64,000 bases of DNA from Actinoallomurus liliacearum (lineage in GTDB: Bacteria > Actinomycetota > Actinomycetes > Streptosporangiales > Streptosporangiaceae): contig NZ_BAABHJ010000005.1 in NCBI RefSeq assembly GCF_039542035.1, positions 682,001 to 746,000 on the forward strand, written 5' to 3'. Both the position numbers and the translations under genes were made by a program. Under the pieces are notes generated by a model, which saw nothing but the letters and a program-made list of their open reading frames with translations, did not search any database and was not told where the DNA came from. Every line of letters begins with the position of its first letter. Positions within the stretch are counted from its first letter, which is position 1. Shown piece after piece: positions 8,324 through 15,738 of this stretch.

Positions 8324-9254
8324 GGTTCATGTCCTCACGGATAACGACGATCTCTCTCCAGAGCCTAGTCCGTGAAGGTTCCTCAGCCGGACGTGCGGCA
8401 GCGGGCCCCGGCCGGTGATCCGAGGTTCGGCGGGAGCCGGAGCGTCGGGCGGCCGGGGCAAAAGTGACCTGGTGGCCGATGGTTCGGAGCTCGGCGATGA
8501 GGCGTGCGGTCACGCGTTCGGGGCCGTGGCGGTTGGGGAGGTAGTCCGCGCCGAGTTCGGGCGTGCCGATGACCGGCTCGTGCCCGGCTATGACCGGTAT
8601 TCAGCGCGCGACGGCGATAACGGCCTTTTCTTGGCGGTCCGGTGATGGTGGCCGCCCTTTGATCGGGTTACGGCGCATTGCGATGGCCCGGGTATTCGCA
8701 CGCCGGGCGGCTTCGACCGGGACCGGCCGCAGGCGCCGGTCCCCCTGCGCCGCCGGCGGGAGAAACGCCGCCCGGCCGACTCGTGGTCGCCATAGGAGGA
8801 GGCCGGGCGGTGGTGGAGGAGGCCCCGCCGACCTGGGTGCAGAGCTCGGGCTCGACCATCTTGACCCCTTCCTCCTGGATAGCGGTACTGACGTCGACGA
8901 TCCGCCGGTTCTCCGGCGGGTCCGTCGAACGCATCGTGGCCGAGCACCACGCGTACCCGCAGGCGGCCGTGGCCACGCCCGCCACGGCAGCGCCGCCCTC
9001 GTCCGCAGTCGGACCAGCGGCCCGGCGGGGTTCCGCCCGCCCCGAAGGTCTGGCGGATCACCGACTGGATCATGCGCCGTCGATCCTCGCTCCTCGACCA
9101 ACACGGTCATTCCATGATCACGTCGCCTGATGCGGCCTGGTGAGGCCCCGCCCGCTTCGCAGCCACCGACGCCGGTGCCCCAGCGACCGAAACCGATGTC
9201 ACCCTTGGGCCCAGAGTCCGCTATCCTTCAGAGCGTCGCTACGGCGGCTTACCC
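8324..9254. other. Decayed region without an intact gene
   Basis: About 930 bases hold no reading frame I can accept. On the minus strand around 8560-8450 a frame reads GPERVTARLIAELRTIGHQV, which resembles the helix-turn-helix part of an IS3-type OrfB transposase but breaks off on both sides. Another minus-strand frame (about 9057-8790) contains IVDVSTAIQEEG, vaguely like the N-terminus of a membrane pyrophosphatase, also without a full gene. Both are best read as relics; neither identification is secure. The region ends at tRNA-Tyr. Confidence 0.35.
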
Positions 9255-9336
9255 GGCGGGTTGCCCGAGTGGCCAATGGGAGCGGACTGTAAATCCGTCG
9301 GCTTAGCCTACCCAGGTTCGAACCCTGGACCCGCCA
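9255..9336 (+). tRNA. tRNA-Tyr (GTA)
   Basis: A class II tRNA of 82 bases. Acceptor GGCGGGT (9255-9261) pairs with ACCCGCC (9329-9335). The anticodon loop CTGTAAA carries GTA at 9289-9291. A long variable arm precedes a TTCGAACC T-loop. CCA is not encoded. Bases 9287-9311 are repeated exactly at 11948-11972 (see that entry). Confidence 0.95.
9287..9311 (+). repeat. Left att-like direct repeat inside tRNA-Tyr
   Basis: 25-base core starting CTGTAAATCC and ending TTAGCCTAC, identical to 11948-11972. Confidence 0.8.
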
Positions 9337-9348
9337 CAGTAGGTAGAA

Positions 9349-9392
9349 CGGCCCCTGACCAGCAGAGATGCGGTCGGGGGCCGTTTCGTTTC
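9349..9392 (+). terminator. Terminator after tRNA-Tyr
   Basis: CGGCCCCTGACC (9349-9360) pairs with GGTCGGGGGCCG (9372-9383) with one wobble and an 11-base loop, followed by TTTCGTTTC. Confidence 0.7.
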
Positions 9393-9507
9393 TTGATCGT
9401 CCCAGGCGGCCATCGGCCACCGGATGCAGCCGTTTGCCACAGCTCCCGGAATATACGCGGAATGCATCCGGGCGTGTCTCCGCAGGTAGACCCCGGGAAA
9501 CGGCGAA

Positions 9508-9531
9508 GGGCTCCGGCGTGAACCGGAGCCC
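9508..9531. terminator. Hairpin
   Basis: GGGCTCCGG (9508-9516) and CCGGAGCCC (9523-9531) form a perfect 9-bp stem with loop CGTGAA. There is no T-run, so termination is uncertain. Confidence 0.35.
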
Positions 9532-9600
9532 CGACAGGGTCGATCAGATCCCTCGCCGAGCGCGTCGCTGATCCGCTTGTTGGCGCCGGAGTGGCGCGAC

Positions 9601-9747
9601 ATGGTGGATCAAGTCGACACGGTCGACACGACGATCGCCGCCAATCGGGACGGCTACCGCTACGCCGCCGTCGACGGCACGGGAATGACGCCCGAGCGGA
9701 CGGTGGCAGCGATCATGGGCGAGTTCCCGGAGATATACGGCACGTAG
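9601..9747 (+). pseudogene. 48-codon fragment of unknown origin
   Basis: A frame from ATG 9601 to TAG 9747 encodes a peptide with NRDGYRYAAVDGTGM and EFPEIYGT. The same frame stays open upstream to about 9538 (reading SASLIRLLAPEWRD just before the ATG), which suggests the 3' end of a longer, lost gene. I do not recognise the family. It sits inside the tRNA-Tyr integration footprint. Confidence 0.3.
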
Positions 9748-9781
9748 CTCTCAAACGTCTAGGCCGCGCTGCCGTGATCAT

Positions 9782-9970
9782 GTGACTGGGGTGCCGACGA
9801 TCTCGCCCCGCTTTGCCATCGGTGATGTGGTGGCGTTCTCCATGGCCGGCGCCTACGCCTGGAACATCTCCCACCAGGACTTCCTGCCGCACCCCAAGCC
9901 AGGACACCACTACCTCGGCGACGACTGGATCCGGCCGCCGCCAACGACACCAGAGCCCCCGAATCGCTGA
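9782..9970 (+). pseudogene. C-terminal remnant of a PLP-dependent (DAP/ornithine type) decarboxylase
   Basis: Encodes about 62 residues containing IGDVVAFSMAGAYAWNISHQ followed by DFLPHPKPGHHYL. This matches the end of fold-type III PLP decarboxylases (the GD-V-F-x-x-AGAYA motif, then the N-S-x-F-L-like tail often written NISHHDFL). The rest of the enzyme (about 350 residues with the PLP lysine) is absent, so this is a stranded 3' end, not a working gene. Its position inside the integration footprint fits cargo that was later deleted. Confidence 0.6.
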
Positions 9971-9990
9971 GACGCGACGCGGGGGCTCTG
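9951..9990 (+). terminator. Hairpin at the end of the decarboxylase remnant
   Basis: CAGAGCCCCCG (9951-9961) pairs perfectly with CGGGGGCTCTG (9980-9990) across an 18-base loop. This probably was the terminator of the lost decarboxylase gene. Confidence 0.5.
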
Positions 9991-10118
9991 AAGTATCTGG
10001 ATGGCCATAGGCGCCGTTGAAGGTCGCCTTCAGCCCGGTTAGGAGAAGGGCTTGGCGTGAAGTCGCCGGGCCCCTTGCCTTGTTGCTCAGCGGCATGCGT
10101 CAGGACGTATGTCCAGGT

Positions 10119-10241
10119 TCACGCCGCGTTGCCGCTCTGGCTGGGTTCCCCGAGGTAGAACAGGATGTGGGTACCGTCGCCCTGTACGTGGTCGGGAAGC
10201 ACCGAGAGGGCCCAGCGATAGAGGCCCTCGCGCGTTGTCAT
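10119..10241 (-). pseudogene. 40-codon minus-strand fragment
   Basis: A minus-strand frame from ATG 10241 to TGA 10119 encodes a peptide with TTREGLYRWALSVLPDHVQG and ILFYLGEPS. Its codon use and amphipathic composition look gene-like, and the frame stays open upstream to about 10310. I do not recognise it. It may be the 3' end of a decayed gene inside the integration footprint. Confidence 0.25.
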
Positions 10242-10497
10242 GCCGTAAACGGTCGTAGCCCTGGTGGACTGGCCATCACCGGATCCGTCGCTCTCCCGCG
10301 CCGCGCAAGATCACAGCCCTGATGCGTCAAGTCCCAGCCGCTACGCGGTCGACAGGTCCCGCCGCCCGACGTTGCGCACGGTCAAGTCGGGACATCGGCG
10401 AACTCGGCACTCGACCGCAGGCTTCTTACAGACATTCGTGTCTATTGATCGGTTGGATGCTCTCGTCTGCGCCCGACGGTCGCGTTATGTTCGGCCC

Positions 10498-11889
10498 ATG
10501 GTGGGAGCGGACGGGTGGTTGCTGGCGGGTCGGTACCGGTTCGTGGAGCCGATCGGGCATGGCGGGATGGGAGTGGTCTGGCGAGCGTTCGACACCGGCC
10601 TGGATCGTGAGGTCGCCGTCAAAGAGCTGCGGCTGCCTGAGTGGGTCGGGGAGGAGGAGCGCCACCGCTGGTACGCCCGAATGGAGCGGGAGGCGCGCGC
10701 CGCCGCCCGGTTGAAACACCCCGGCATCGTGACCGTGTACGACCGGGTAGTGGAGGACGGCCGCCCATGGATCGTGATGGAACTCATCCACGGCGGATCC
10801 TTGGCCGATGAGCTGAAGCGACACGACCGGCTGCCAGTGCGTCGTGTGGCCGCCATCGGGCTGCGGATGCTGGAGGCGGTGTCGGTCGCCCATGCCCAGG
10901 GCGTCATCCACCGCGACATCAAACCCGCCAACGTGCTCCTCGAAGGCGATCGGGTCGTGCTGACCGACTTCGGCATCGCCGCGCTGGAGGGAGATGTCAC
11001 CCTCACCCGGACCGGAGCGATCCTGGGCACGCCCGTGTACATGTCACCCGAGCAGGTGGCCGGCAGCCCCGGTCCCGAGTCGGACCTGTGGTCGCTGGGC
11101 GCGACCCTGTACGCCGCCGTCGAGGGCCACCCGCCATTCACTGGCCCCACAGACGGAGCGGTCTTCGCGGCCATCGCCACCCAAGACCCCACCCCGCCCG
11201 CCCATGCCGGTGCCCTCGCCCCCGTCCTGAACGGTCTTCTCCGCAAAACCCCGTCCGAACGGCTCACCACCAAAGAAACAGGCGGCCTCCTCACCTCACT
11301 TACCAGCGTGCCATCACCGGAGCGGGACGAGTCCGAGGACCGCGGGTCATCTGACGACACGATCACCGACCGCAATAAGATTAGTGGTCCGGACTCTCCG
11401 GAAAAACTGACCTTCCATGTCCGCCCTCCCGCCCATATGGTCATTGCGAATATTTTGGTTGCGTTCGTGGTGGTAACCGCAGGGGTCGCCTACTGCGCGT
11501 TCGGTAGGCCCGAAAGTGCTTTGGTGGTGTGCTGGGCAGTGTTCCTACTACTGCCGGTTACAATTGGGGTGCTGGTAACTCCGTTCGGCGGCAAGTTGAT
11601 TATTTCGCGGGAAGGCATCGAGTTTCCGCATTGGGGATTCAGTGACGTTGAGTACTTTTTTGGGGGTCATGATTTTAGGGTGAAGTGGTCGAATGTGATC
11701 GACGTTGTCGTCGCGTCCGAAAGTAAAAGTGATTCACCTGCGAGCGTGTTGACCATCACTTCCAAGCCGGCCGCGCATATACATAAAAAGTTGGGCAGGG
11801 AGGCGGTGGTTCGACGTATTGATGTAAACCTTGAAATGCTGCGTGAAGCCTTCCGTGAATTTGCTCCTGGCAAAACGCGGATCCGATAA
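10498..11889 (+). CDS. Serine/threonine protein kinase with membrane anchor and PH-like tail
   Basis: A 463-residue Hanks-type kinase. The N-terminal kinase domain (about 10-270) has the glycine loop GHGGMGVVW, the lysine in VAVKEL, catalytic HRDIKPANV near residue 138, DFG, and the activation-segment end GTPVYMSPEQ. Two hydrophobic stretches (about 313-335 and 340-362) form a membrane hairpin, followed by about 100 residues (KLIISREGIEFPHW, then VKWSNVIDVVV) resembling bacterial PH-like domains. Actinobacterial kinases usually have one helix and an extracellular PASTA or WD domain, so this layout is unusual. DNA after about 11360 is clearly more AT-rich than the kinase half, which suggests a composite gene. 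The ATG at 10498 is chosen because the kinase domain follows directly. Confidence 0.85.
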   Translation: MVGADGWLLAGRYRFVEPIGHGGMGVVWRAFDTGLDREVAVKELRLPEWVGEEERHRWYARMEREARAAARLKHPGIVTVYDRVVEDGRPWIVMELIHGGSLADELKRHDRLPVRRVAAIGLRMLEAVSVAHAQGVIHRDIKPANVLLEGDRVVLTDFGIAALEGDVTLTRTGAILGTPVYMSPEQVAGSPGPESDLWSLGATLYAAVEGHPPFTGPTDGAVFAAIATQDPTPPAHAGALAPVLNGLLRKTPSERLTTKETGGLLTSLTSVPSPERDESEDRGSSDDTITDRNKISGPDSPEKLTFHVRPPAHMVIANILVAFVVVTAGVAYCAFGRPESALVVCWAVFLLLPVTIGVLVTPFGGKLIISREGIEFPHWGFSDVEYFFGGHDFRVKWSNVIDVVVASESKSDSPASVLTITSKPAAHIHKKLGREAVVRRIDVNLEMLREAFREFAPGKTRIR

Positions 11890-11947
11890 CGTTCGATTCC
11901 GGCTGAGGCGGTGACGACCGGGGATCGTAGGCGGAATCGCCGACTCT

Positions 11948-11972
11948 CTGTAAATCCGTCGGCTTAGCCTAC
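11948..11972 (+). repeat. Right att-like direct repeat of tRNA-Tyr
   Basis: Exact 25-base copy of tRNA-Tyr bases 9287-9311. The flanking bases do not continue the tRNA on either side, so it is not a tRNA gene. Confidence 0.8.
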
Positions 11973-12005
11973 GTTTCATGATCCCTTGTTCCCCGCGAGT
12001 CCCCC

Positions 12006-12419
12006 TTGATCACCGGCCTATCTGGCACGCGTGTGGCGGCGGAGCCTCACTTTGCAGCCGTAGACCGGCACGTCTTCGATGGCGAAGATCTCGCGTCGGT
12101 ACGGACACAGCAACTGAGGTTCGCCCGCTGCTCGTTTGTCGGTGCCGACCTTCGCCACGCGACCCTCGATGGGTGCTTCTTCAAGATGTGCGACTTCCGG
12201 GGCGCTGACCTCCGAGGGGCGTCGTTGAGGGGCACGAGTCTTGCCGGTTGTGATCTTCGCGACGCTGATTTGCGTGACGCCGACCTCACAGGAGGTCTCC
12301 TCGGATACGTCAACACCGGCAGCCATCCCTATGGTCTGACCGACGCCACCGGCGCGAATTTCGCCAATGCCCGTCTTCGCGATCTCCAAGTTGACCGCGT
12401 CATCGGGTGGGGCGGATAG
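12006..12419 (+). CDS. Pentapeptide-repeat protein
   Basis: A protein of up to 137 residues. Its middle (about 35-100) has A(D/N)LRx-type pentapeptide repeats, for example FRGADLRGASLRGTSLAGCD followed by LRDADLRDADL. Such repeats fold into a right-handed quadrilateral beta-helix; some members mimic DNA and shield gyrase, others are of unknown role. The protein is short and has no other domain. The start is uncertain: TTG 12006 gives the longest form, GTG 12033 is an alternative, and no good ribosome site is seen. It lies just outside the right att-like repeat and ends at the long near-palindrome 12484-12638. Confidence 0.65.
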   Translation: MITGLSGTRVAAEPHFAAVDRHVFDGEDLASVRTQQLRFARCSFVGADLRHATLDGCFFKMCDFRGADLRGASLRGTSLAGCDLRDADLRDADLTGGLLGYVNTGSHPYGLTDATGANFANARLRDLQVDRVIGWGG

Positions 12420-12483
12420 GAGGCGCTTCCGGCTCCGGGATGGGAGCCACACCGGGCACAGGTGGGTTGGTGGTTGAGGTGGA

Positions 12484-12638
12484 GGCCTGGTCATCCCGCC
12501 CGCCTTCGTCCCAGGACAAGCCGAGCAGTCCAGGCCCCAGGGGCGAAGGGCGGTCTTCCGCTGGGAGCTCCACCTTCACCCCTGGGGCCTGGTCCGCTCC
12601 CCTGAGGGTGGGACGAAGACAGACGGGATGACCAGGCC
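12484..12638. repeat. Long near-palindromic structure (155 bp)
   Basis: Outer arms 12484-12513 and 12609-12638 are 30 bases each and complementary except for about four mismatches (both begin, read outward-in, GGCCTGGTCATCCCG). Inner arms 12528-12549 and 12573-12594 are 22 bases with two mismatches. The centre holds a further small hairpin, GCGGTCTTCCGC. It lies between two converging genes. It could be a MITE-like element or a large bidirectional terminator. Confidence 0.7.
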
Positions 12639-12664
12639 GGGGAAGCCGTGCGCAGGGCGCGGAG

Positions 12665-13078
12665 CTAGCCAAAGACCATGCGGTGCCCGCGGGCCGTGTC
12701 CATGTATTCGCGGACCCGGTGGATCAGGCCGTCCCGGAGCTCGAAGACGAAGCAGTAGTCGTTGGCGTAGTGGTTGCCGTTGGCCAGAGTCGCCGTCATG
12801 GTCTCCTCTACGATCACGCGCTCGCCGTCGGCGTAGAACCCGTGGAAGGTGACGGTGACGTCTCGCACGAAGAAACGGGAGAAGTCCTCGGCGAGGAAGC
12901 GCACGATCGCCTTCTTGCCGACCAGATGGCTGGAGCCCCCCAGCGCGACGGCGGTAGCGTTCTCTGGTGGCGCAAGCCACTCAGCGTCGTCGGTAAAGAC
13001 CGCAGCAATTCGGTCGGCGTCGTGACTGGCGAACGCCTTCCATGCGTCCTGGACGATGGTGCGGCTCTGCTGTGACAT
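12665..13078 (-). CDS. SnoaL-like / NTF2-fold protein
   Basis: A 137-residue protein of the NTF2 superfamily (SnoaL-like, ketosteroid-isomerase-like). Visible features are the opening helix IVQDAWKAFASHDADRIAAV, the FTDDAEWLAPP strand, GKKAIVRFLAEDF, and the closing ANDYCFVFELRDGLIHRVRE stretch. Members act as small isomerases, cyclases or hydrolases, and many have no known substrate, so no reaction is assigned. It is a single gene on the minus strand, about 100 bases from the hydrolase gene upstream of it and possibly co-transcribed with it. Confidence 0.75.
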   Translation of the reverse strand: MSQQSRTIVQDAWKAFASHDADRIAAVFTDDAEWLAPPENATAVALGGSSHLVGKKAIVRFLAEDFSRFFVRDVTVTFHGFYADGERVIVEETMTATLANGNHYANDYCFVFELRDGLIHRVREYMDTARGHRMVFG

Positions 13079-13178
13079 GCCGTGACGCTAGCTGGGCGCG
13101 GGCGTAGGGACTGGCGGCTCTCCGCCATCACCCTGAGCAACGTTTATCTGCGGTCAGCGCTCGGGCGGGCGGGCGATC

Positions 13179-14165
13179 CTAGGCGGGCAGGGTGGCGAGC
13201 CAGCGGGTGAGGATCTCGTTGACCTCCGTACGGCGCTCCTGCTGGATCCAGTGGCCGCAGCCGTCGATGAGGTGCGAGGAGACCAGGCCGGGCAGGGTGA
13301 CGGGGTAGGCCTCGATGGCGTCGGCCATCCAGGTGGTGGAGGCGTCCAGCGCGCCGCCGATGAACAGGGACGGCTGGGTGATGGGGGCGCCGTCGAGGTC
13401 GACGAGGTCCTCCCAGTCCCGGTCCATGTTCCGGTAGCGGTTGAGCGCCCCTCTCATGCCGGTCCGCTCGAACTCGGCGGCGTACACGTCGAGGTCGGCC
13501 TCGCCGAGCCAGGCGGGTAGCCGGCCGGCGGGGAACCGGTCGCGCAGTGTCCCGCCCGGGGAGACGAAGTGCGGGTCCGGGGCGCCGGCGGCCGGCATGG
13601 TGTCGGCGGACAGCGCGGCGTAGAAGCCGGCGAGCCAACCGCGGACGTCCGGTTCGATCTCGGCCTCGGCCCGGCCGGGCTCCTGGAAGTAGCGGACGTA
13701 GAACTCCTCGTCCCCGCCCATGTGCGCGAAGATCTCGCCCGGCCGTGGTCCGCCGCGCGGGGCGTACGGCACGCTCAGCAGGCCGACCGCGCGGAAGACG
13801 TCGGGCCTCAGGAGGGCGGAGTCGGCGGCGATGGTCGCGCCCCAGTCGTGGCCGACGATCACCGCCGTGCGCTCTCCCAGCGCGCGCACCACGGCGACGT
13901 TGTCCTCGACCAGTTCCAGCATCCGGTACGCGGCCACGTCCTCAGGCTTGGAGGAGCGGCCGTAGCCCCGTACGTCGACGGCGACGGCCCTGTAGCCTGC
14001 CGCGGCCAGTGCCGGCAACTGGTGGCGCCAGGAGTACGACGTCTCGGGGAACCCGTGGACCAGCAGCACCAGCGGCCCGGAGCCCTGCTCCACCAGGTGG
14101 ATGCGGCCGGCGGTGGTCGGGACGAGACGGTGCGTGAGGTCGGTGACCGGTACGGACTGCGGCAT
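13179..14165 (-). CDS. Alpha/beta hydrolase, epoxide hydrolase type
   Basis: A 328-residue alpha/beta-hydrolase. HGFPE at 37-41 supplies the oxyanion hole. The nucleophile is Asp107 in GHDWGA, which marks epoxide hydrolases and haloalkane dehalogenases rather than esterases. The base histidine lies in GCGHWIQQE near the C-terminus. A cap domain (about 140-240) contains FYVRYFQEPG and ends with the NRYRNMDRDW region, where cap tyrosines that activate the epoxide are expected. HGFPE plus HDWG makes soluble epoxide hydrolase the best guess; the substrate is unknown. ATG 14165 is supported by family length. Confidence 0.85.
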   Translation of the reverse strand: MPQSVPVTDLTHRLVPTTAGRIHLVEQGSGPLVLLVHGFPETSYSWRHQLPALAAAGYRAVAVDVRGYGRSSKPEDVAAYRMLELVEDNVAVVRALGERTAVIVGHDWGATIAADSALLRPDVFRAVGLLSVPYAPRGGPRPGEIFAHMGGDEEFYVRYFQEPGRAEAEIEPDVRGWLAGFYAALSADTMPAAGAPDPHFVSPGGTLRDRFPAGRLPAWLGEADLDVYAAEFERTGMRGALNRYRNMDRDWEDLVDLDGAPITQPSLFIGGALDASTTWMADAIEAYPVTLPGLVSSHLIDGCGHWIQQERRTEVNEILTRWLATLPA

Positions 14166-14346
14166 TGGTTCCCCCAGGGTTTCGATGCTCGCCGAGTAAG
14201 TGCGTCGGCTGAATCATCCGGCGACCGGTGTAGCTGCCGCGCGTTCTGTTGCCGGTTCGGCAAATCGCCCGATCCGCTTGCGTACGGACGGGAGCCGGCG
14301 CGTACGGCGCAACGGGAGCGCGCGACGGTTCGCGGCGTACGTGCGA

Positions 14347-14718
14347 CTAGGTGATCGGTGCGGCGGTCCTGGTCAGTCGCAGGATCCGGTGGACGCGGGG
14401 GTGTGGTGCGCCGGTCAACCGGACGGACCCGCCGAGGGTCTCGGCGTACGCGGCGGCCTTCCGTATGACGGCCAGGCCGGAGCAGTCGATGAAGGTCAGG
14501 GCGCTGATGTCGAGGACCACCTGAGAGCGGCCGTCGCCGAGGTGGGTGAACAGGGCCGTGCGCAGCCGGGCGGCGTTGGTCGCGTCGATCTCACCGGTCA
14601 GGACGACGTTCACCTGATCACCCACGACGCTGATGGTGATCACGACGGTGGTGCCGATCGGGTCCCCGGCCGGTGTCGGCCGAGGAGCAGGCTGTGTCAG
14701 CACCTTTTGAGCGTCCAC
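14347..14718 (-). CDS. STAS-domain anti-sigma factor antagonist
   Basis: A 123-residue protein with a STAS domain covering about residues 25-120. The conserved phosphorylation loop is LTFIDCSGLAVI, where the serine after D-x is the site that a partner kinase (RsbW type) would modify. Such proteins release a sigma factor by binding the anti-sigma factor. No anti-sigma kinase lies beside it. It starts with GTG at 14718 and is divergent from the winged-helix gene, with 47 bases between the starts. Confidence 0.85.
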   Translation of the reverse strand: MDAQKVLTQPAPRPTPAGDPIGTTVVITISVVGDQVNVVLTGEIDATNAARLRTALFTHLGDGRSQVVLDISALTFIDCSGLAVIRKAAAYAETLGGSVRLTGAPHPRVHRILRLTRTAAPIT

Positions 14719-14765
14719 CCGCCCGCAGCAAGGGTCAAGTCTTCATGAAATAATATTCGGTAAAC

Positions 14766-15176
14766 GTGAGTCAGGAGTCGGGGTCGGTCGCCGCGTGGCG
14801 CGCGACCGGAAGAGGAGGCCAAGTGGGGCGGCACGGCGGCACGGTCGATGAGAAGCCCTGGACCTTCCTGACCAACCATGCCCGGGTGCTGATCGTGATC
14901 GCCCGCAACCCGCAGTCGCGGCTACGCGACATCGCCGACACGATCGGCATCACCGAACGCGCCGCCCAGACGATCGTGAACGATCTCGAAGGAGCCGAGT
15001 ACATCTCCCGCACCAAGGTCGGGCGCCGGAACCACTACAGCGTCGATCCCACCCGTCCGTTCCGGCACCCCGCGGATGCCGACCACCGCGTCGAAGGACT
15101 GCTCACCCTGTTCAGCGACCACGACGACGACAAGCAGAGTGCGGACGAGCCCGACGCGCCGGCGGTGACGGAGTGA
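14766..15176 (+). CDS. Winged-helix transcriptional regulator (MarR/ArsR-like)
   Basis: Up to 136 residues. From about residue 28 it reads EKPWTFLTNHARVLIVIARN, then RLRDIADTIGITERAAQTIV (the HTH) and a wing around SRTKVGRRNHYSVDP. The C-terminus is acidic and probably disordered. GTG 14766 lies ten bases downstream of a TAATAT element (14751-14756), giving a very short leader; GTG 14823 is an alternative start closer to the usual family N-terminus. Its stop overlaps the next gene's GTG (GTGA), so the regulator and the receiver protein are made together and probably act in one circuit. Confidence 0.8.
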   Translation: MSQESGSVAAWRATGRGGQVGRHGGTVDEKPWTFLTNHARVLIVIARNPQSRLRDIADTIGITERAAQTIVNDLEGAEYISRTKVGRRNHYSVDPTRPFRHPADADHRVEGLLTLFSDHDDDKQSADEPDAPAVTE

Positions 15177-15631
15177 GCGCCGCGCAGCGGCCGGTCTCCA
15201 TTCTCATCGTCGAGGACGACCCGGGTGACCAGATCCTCATCCAGGAGGCCTTCGCCGAGCATGACGCCGGCGCTCCGGCGCGACTCATCCTGCTGGAGGA
15301 CGGGGAGCAGGCCCTCGACTTCCTCTACCGGCGCGGCCCATACGCCGACGCGCCCCGCCCGGACCTGGTGCTCCTGGATCTGAACCTGCCGAAGTACAAC
15401 GGGCGGGCGGTGCTGGAACAGGTCAAGTCCGATCCGGAGCTGCGGTCGATCCCGGTGGTCATCTTCACCACGTCCGCGAACATCGACGACATCAGCGCCA
15501 TCTACCTGCTGCACGCCAACGCCTACGTGACGAAACCCGTCGACCTCGACGCCTTCACCGCCGCCCTGCGCAACATCAAGGGTTTCTTCGTCCACACCGC
15601 CCGCCTGCCCGGTTCCCGGTACGCGGCCTGA
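15173..15631 (+). CDS. Stand-alone response regulator (Rcp1-like receiver)
   Basis: A 152-residue protein that is a receiver domain only. The acidic pocket is seen as VEDDPGD near residue 14, the phospho-acceptor aspartate in LVLLDLNLPKYNG, the switch threonine/serine in IFTTSA and the lysine in YVTKPVD. The LLDLNLPKxNG motif and the long loop after LEDGEQALDFL are typical of receivers paired with phytochrome-like or hybrid kinases. No kinase lies next to it. It is translated from a GTG that overlaps the preceding stop. It may hand its signal to the winged-helix protein encoded just upstream, which is an inference from gene order. Confidence 0.88.
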   Translation: MSAAQRPVSILIVEDDPGDQILIQEAFAEHDAGAPARLILLEDGEQALDFLYRRGPYADAPRPDLVLLDLNLPKYNGRAVLEQVKSDPELRSIPVVIFTTSANIDDISAIYLLHANAYVTKPVDLDAFTAALRNIKGFFVHTARLPGSRYAA

Positions 15632-15738
15632 GGCCGTCGACGCCGGCCGACCGATCGCCGAGCCCGGATCCGCACGAAGGCAGCGGACTCGGGCTCGGCG
15701 TGCTCAGCGGGCGTACGGACTGCTCGGGCGGGTCGGCG

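Larger units (their letters stand above)
9287..11972. mobile_element. Footprint of an element integrated at tRNA-Tyr
   Basis: The 25 bases at 9287-9311 (anticodon loop, 3' anticodon stem and variable-arm start of tRNA-Tyr) recur perfectly at 11948-11972, in the same orientation, 2661 bases apart. This is the arrangement left by a site-specific integrase acting on a tRNA gene; SLP1 of Streptomyces coelicolor is known to use a tRNA-Tyr gene. The interval holds only fragments and one kinase gene, with no integrase, excisionase, Rep or Tra gene, so the element is decayed. The rest of the tRNA 3' half does not follow the right-hand copy, so that end is also eroded. Confidence 0.6.

Noticed and set aside
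8678..9130. Plus-strand frame of about 150 codons before tRNA-Tyr
   Set aside because: Its translation is Pro/Ala/Arg-rich with no recognisable pattern; GC bias explains it.
10264..10497. N-terminal extension of the kinase
   Set aside because: The upstream in-frame codons lack kinase features, and the ATG at 10498 starts the domain directly.
11948..11972. A second tRNA-Tyr
   Set aside because: Only 25 bases match; the acceptor, D-arm and T-arm are missing.
12400..12672. Frames on both strands across the near-palindrome
   Set aside because: Both are products of the inverted repeat; neither has a credible start or protein pattern.
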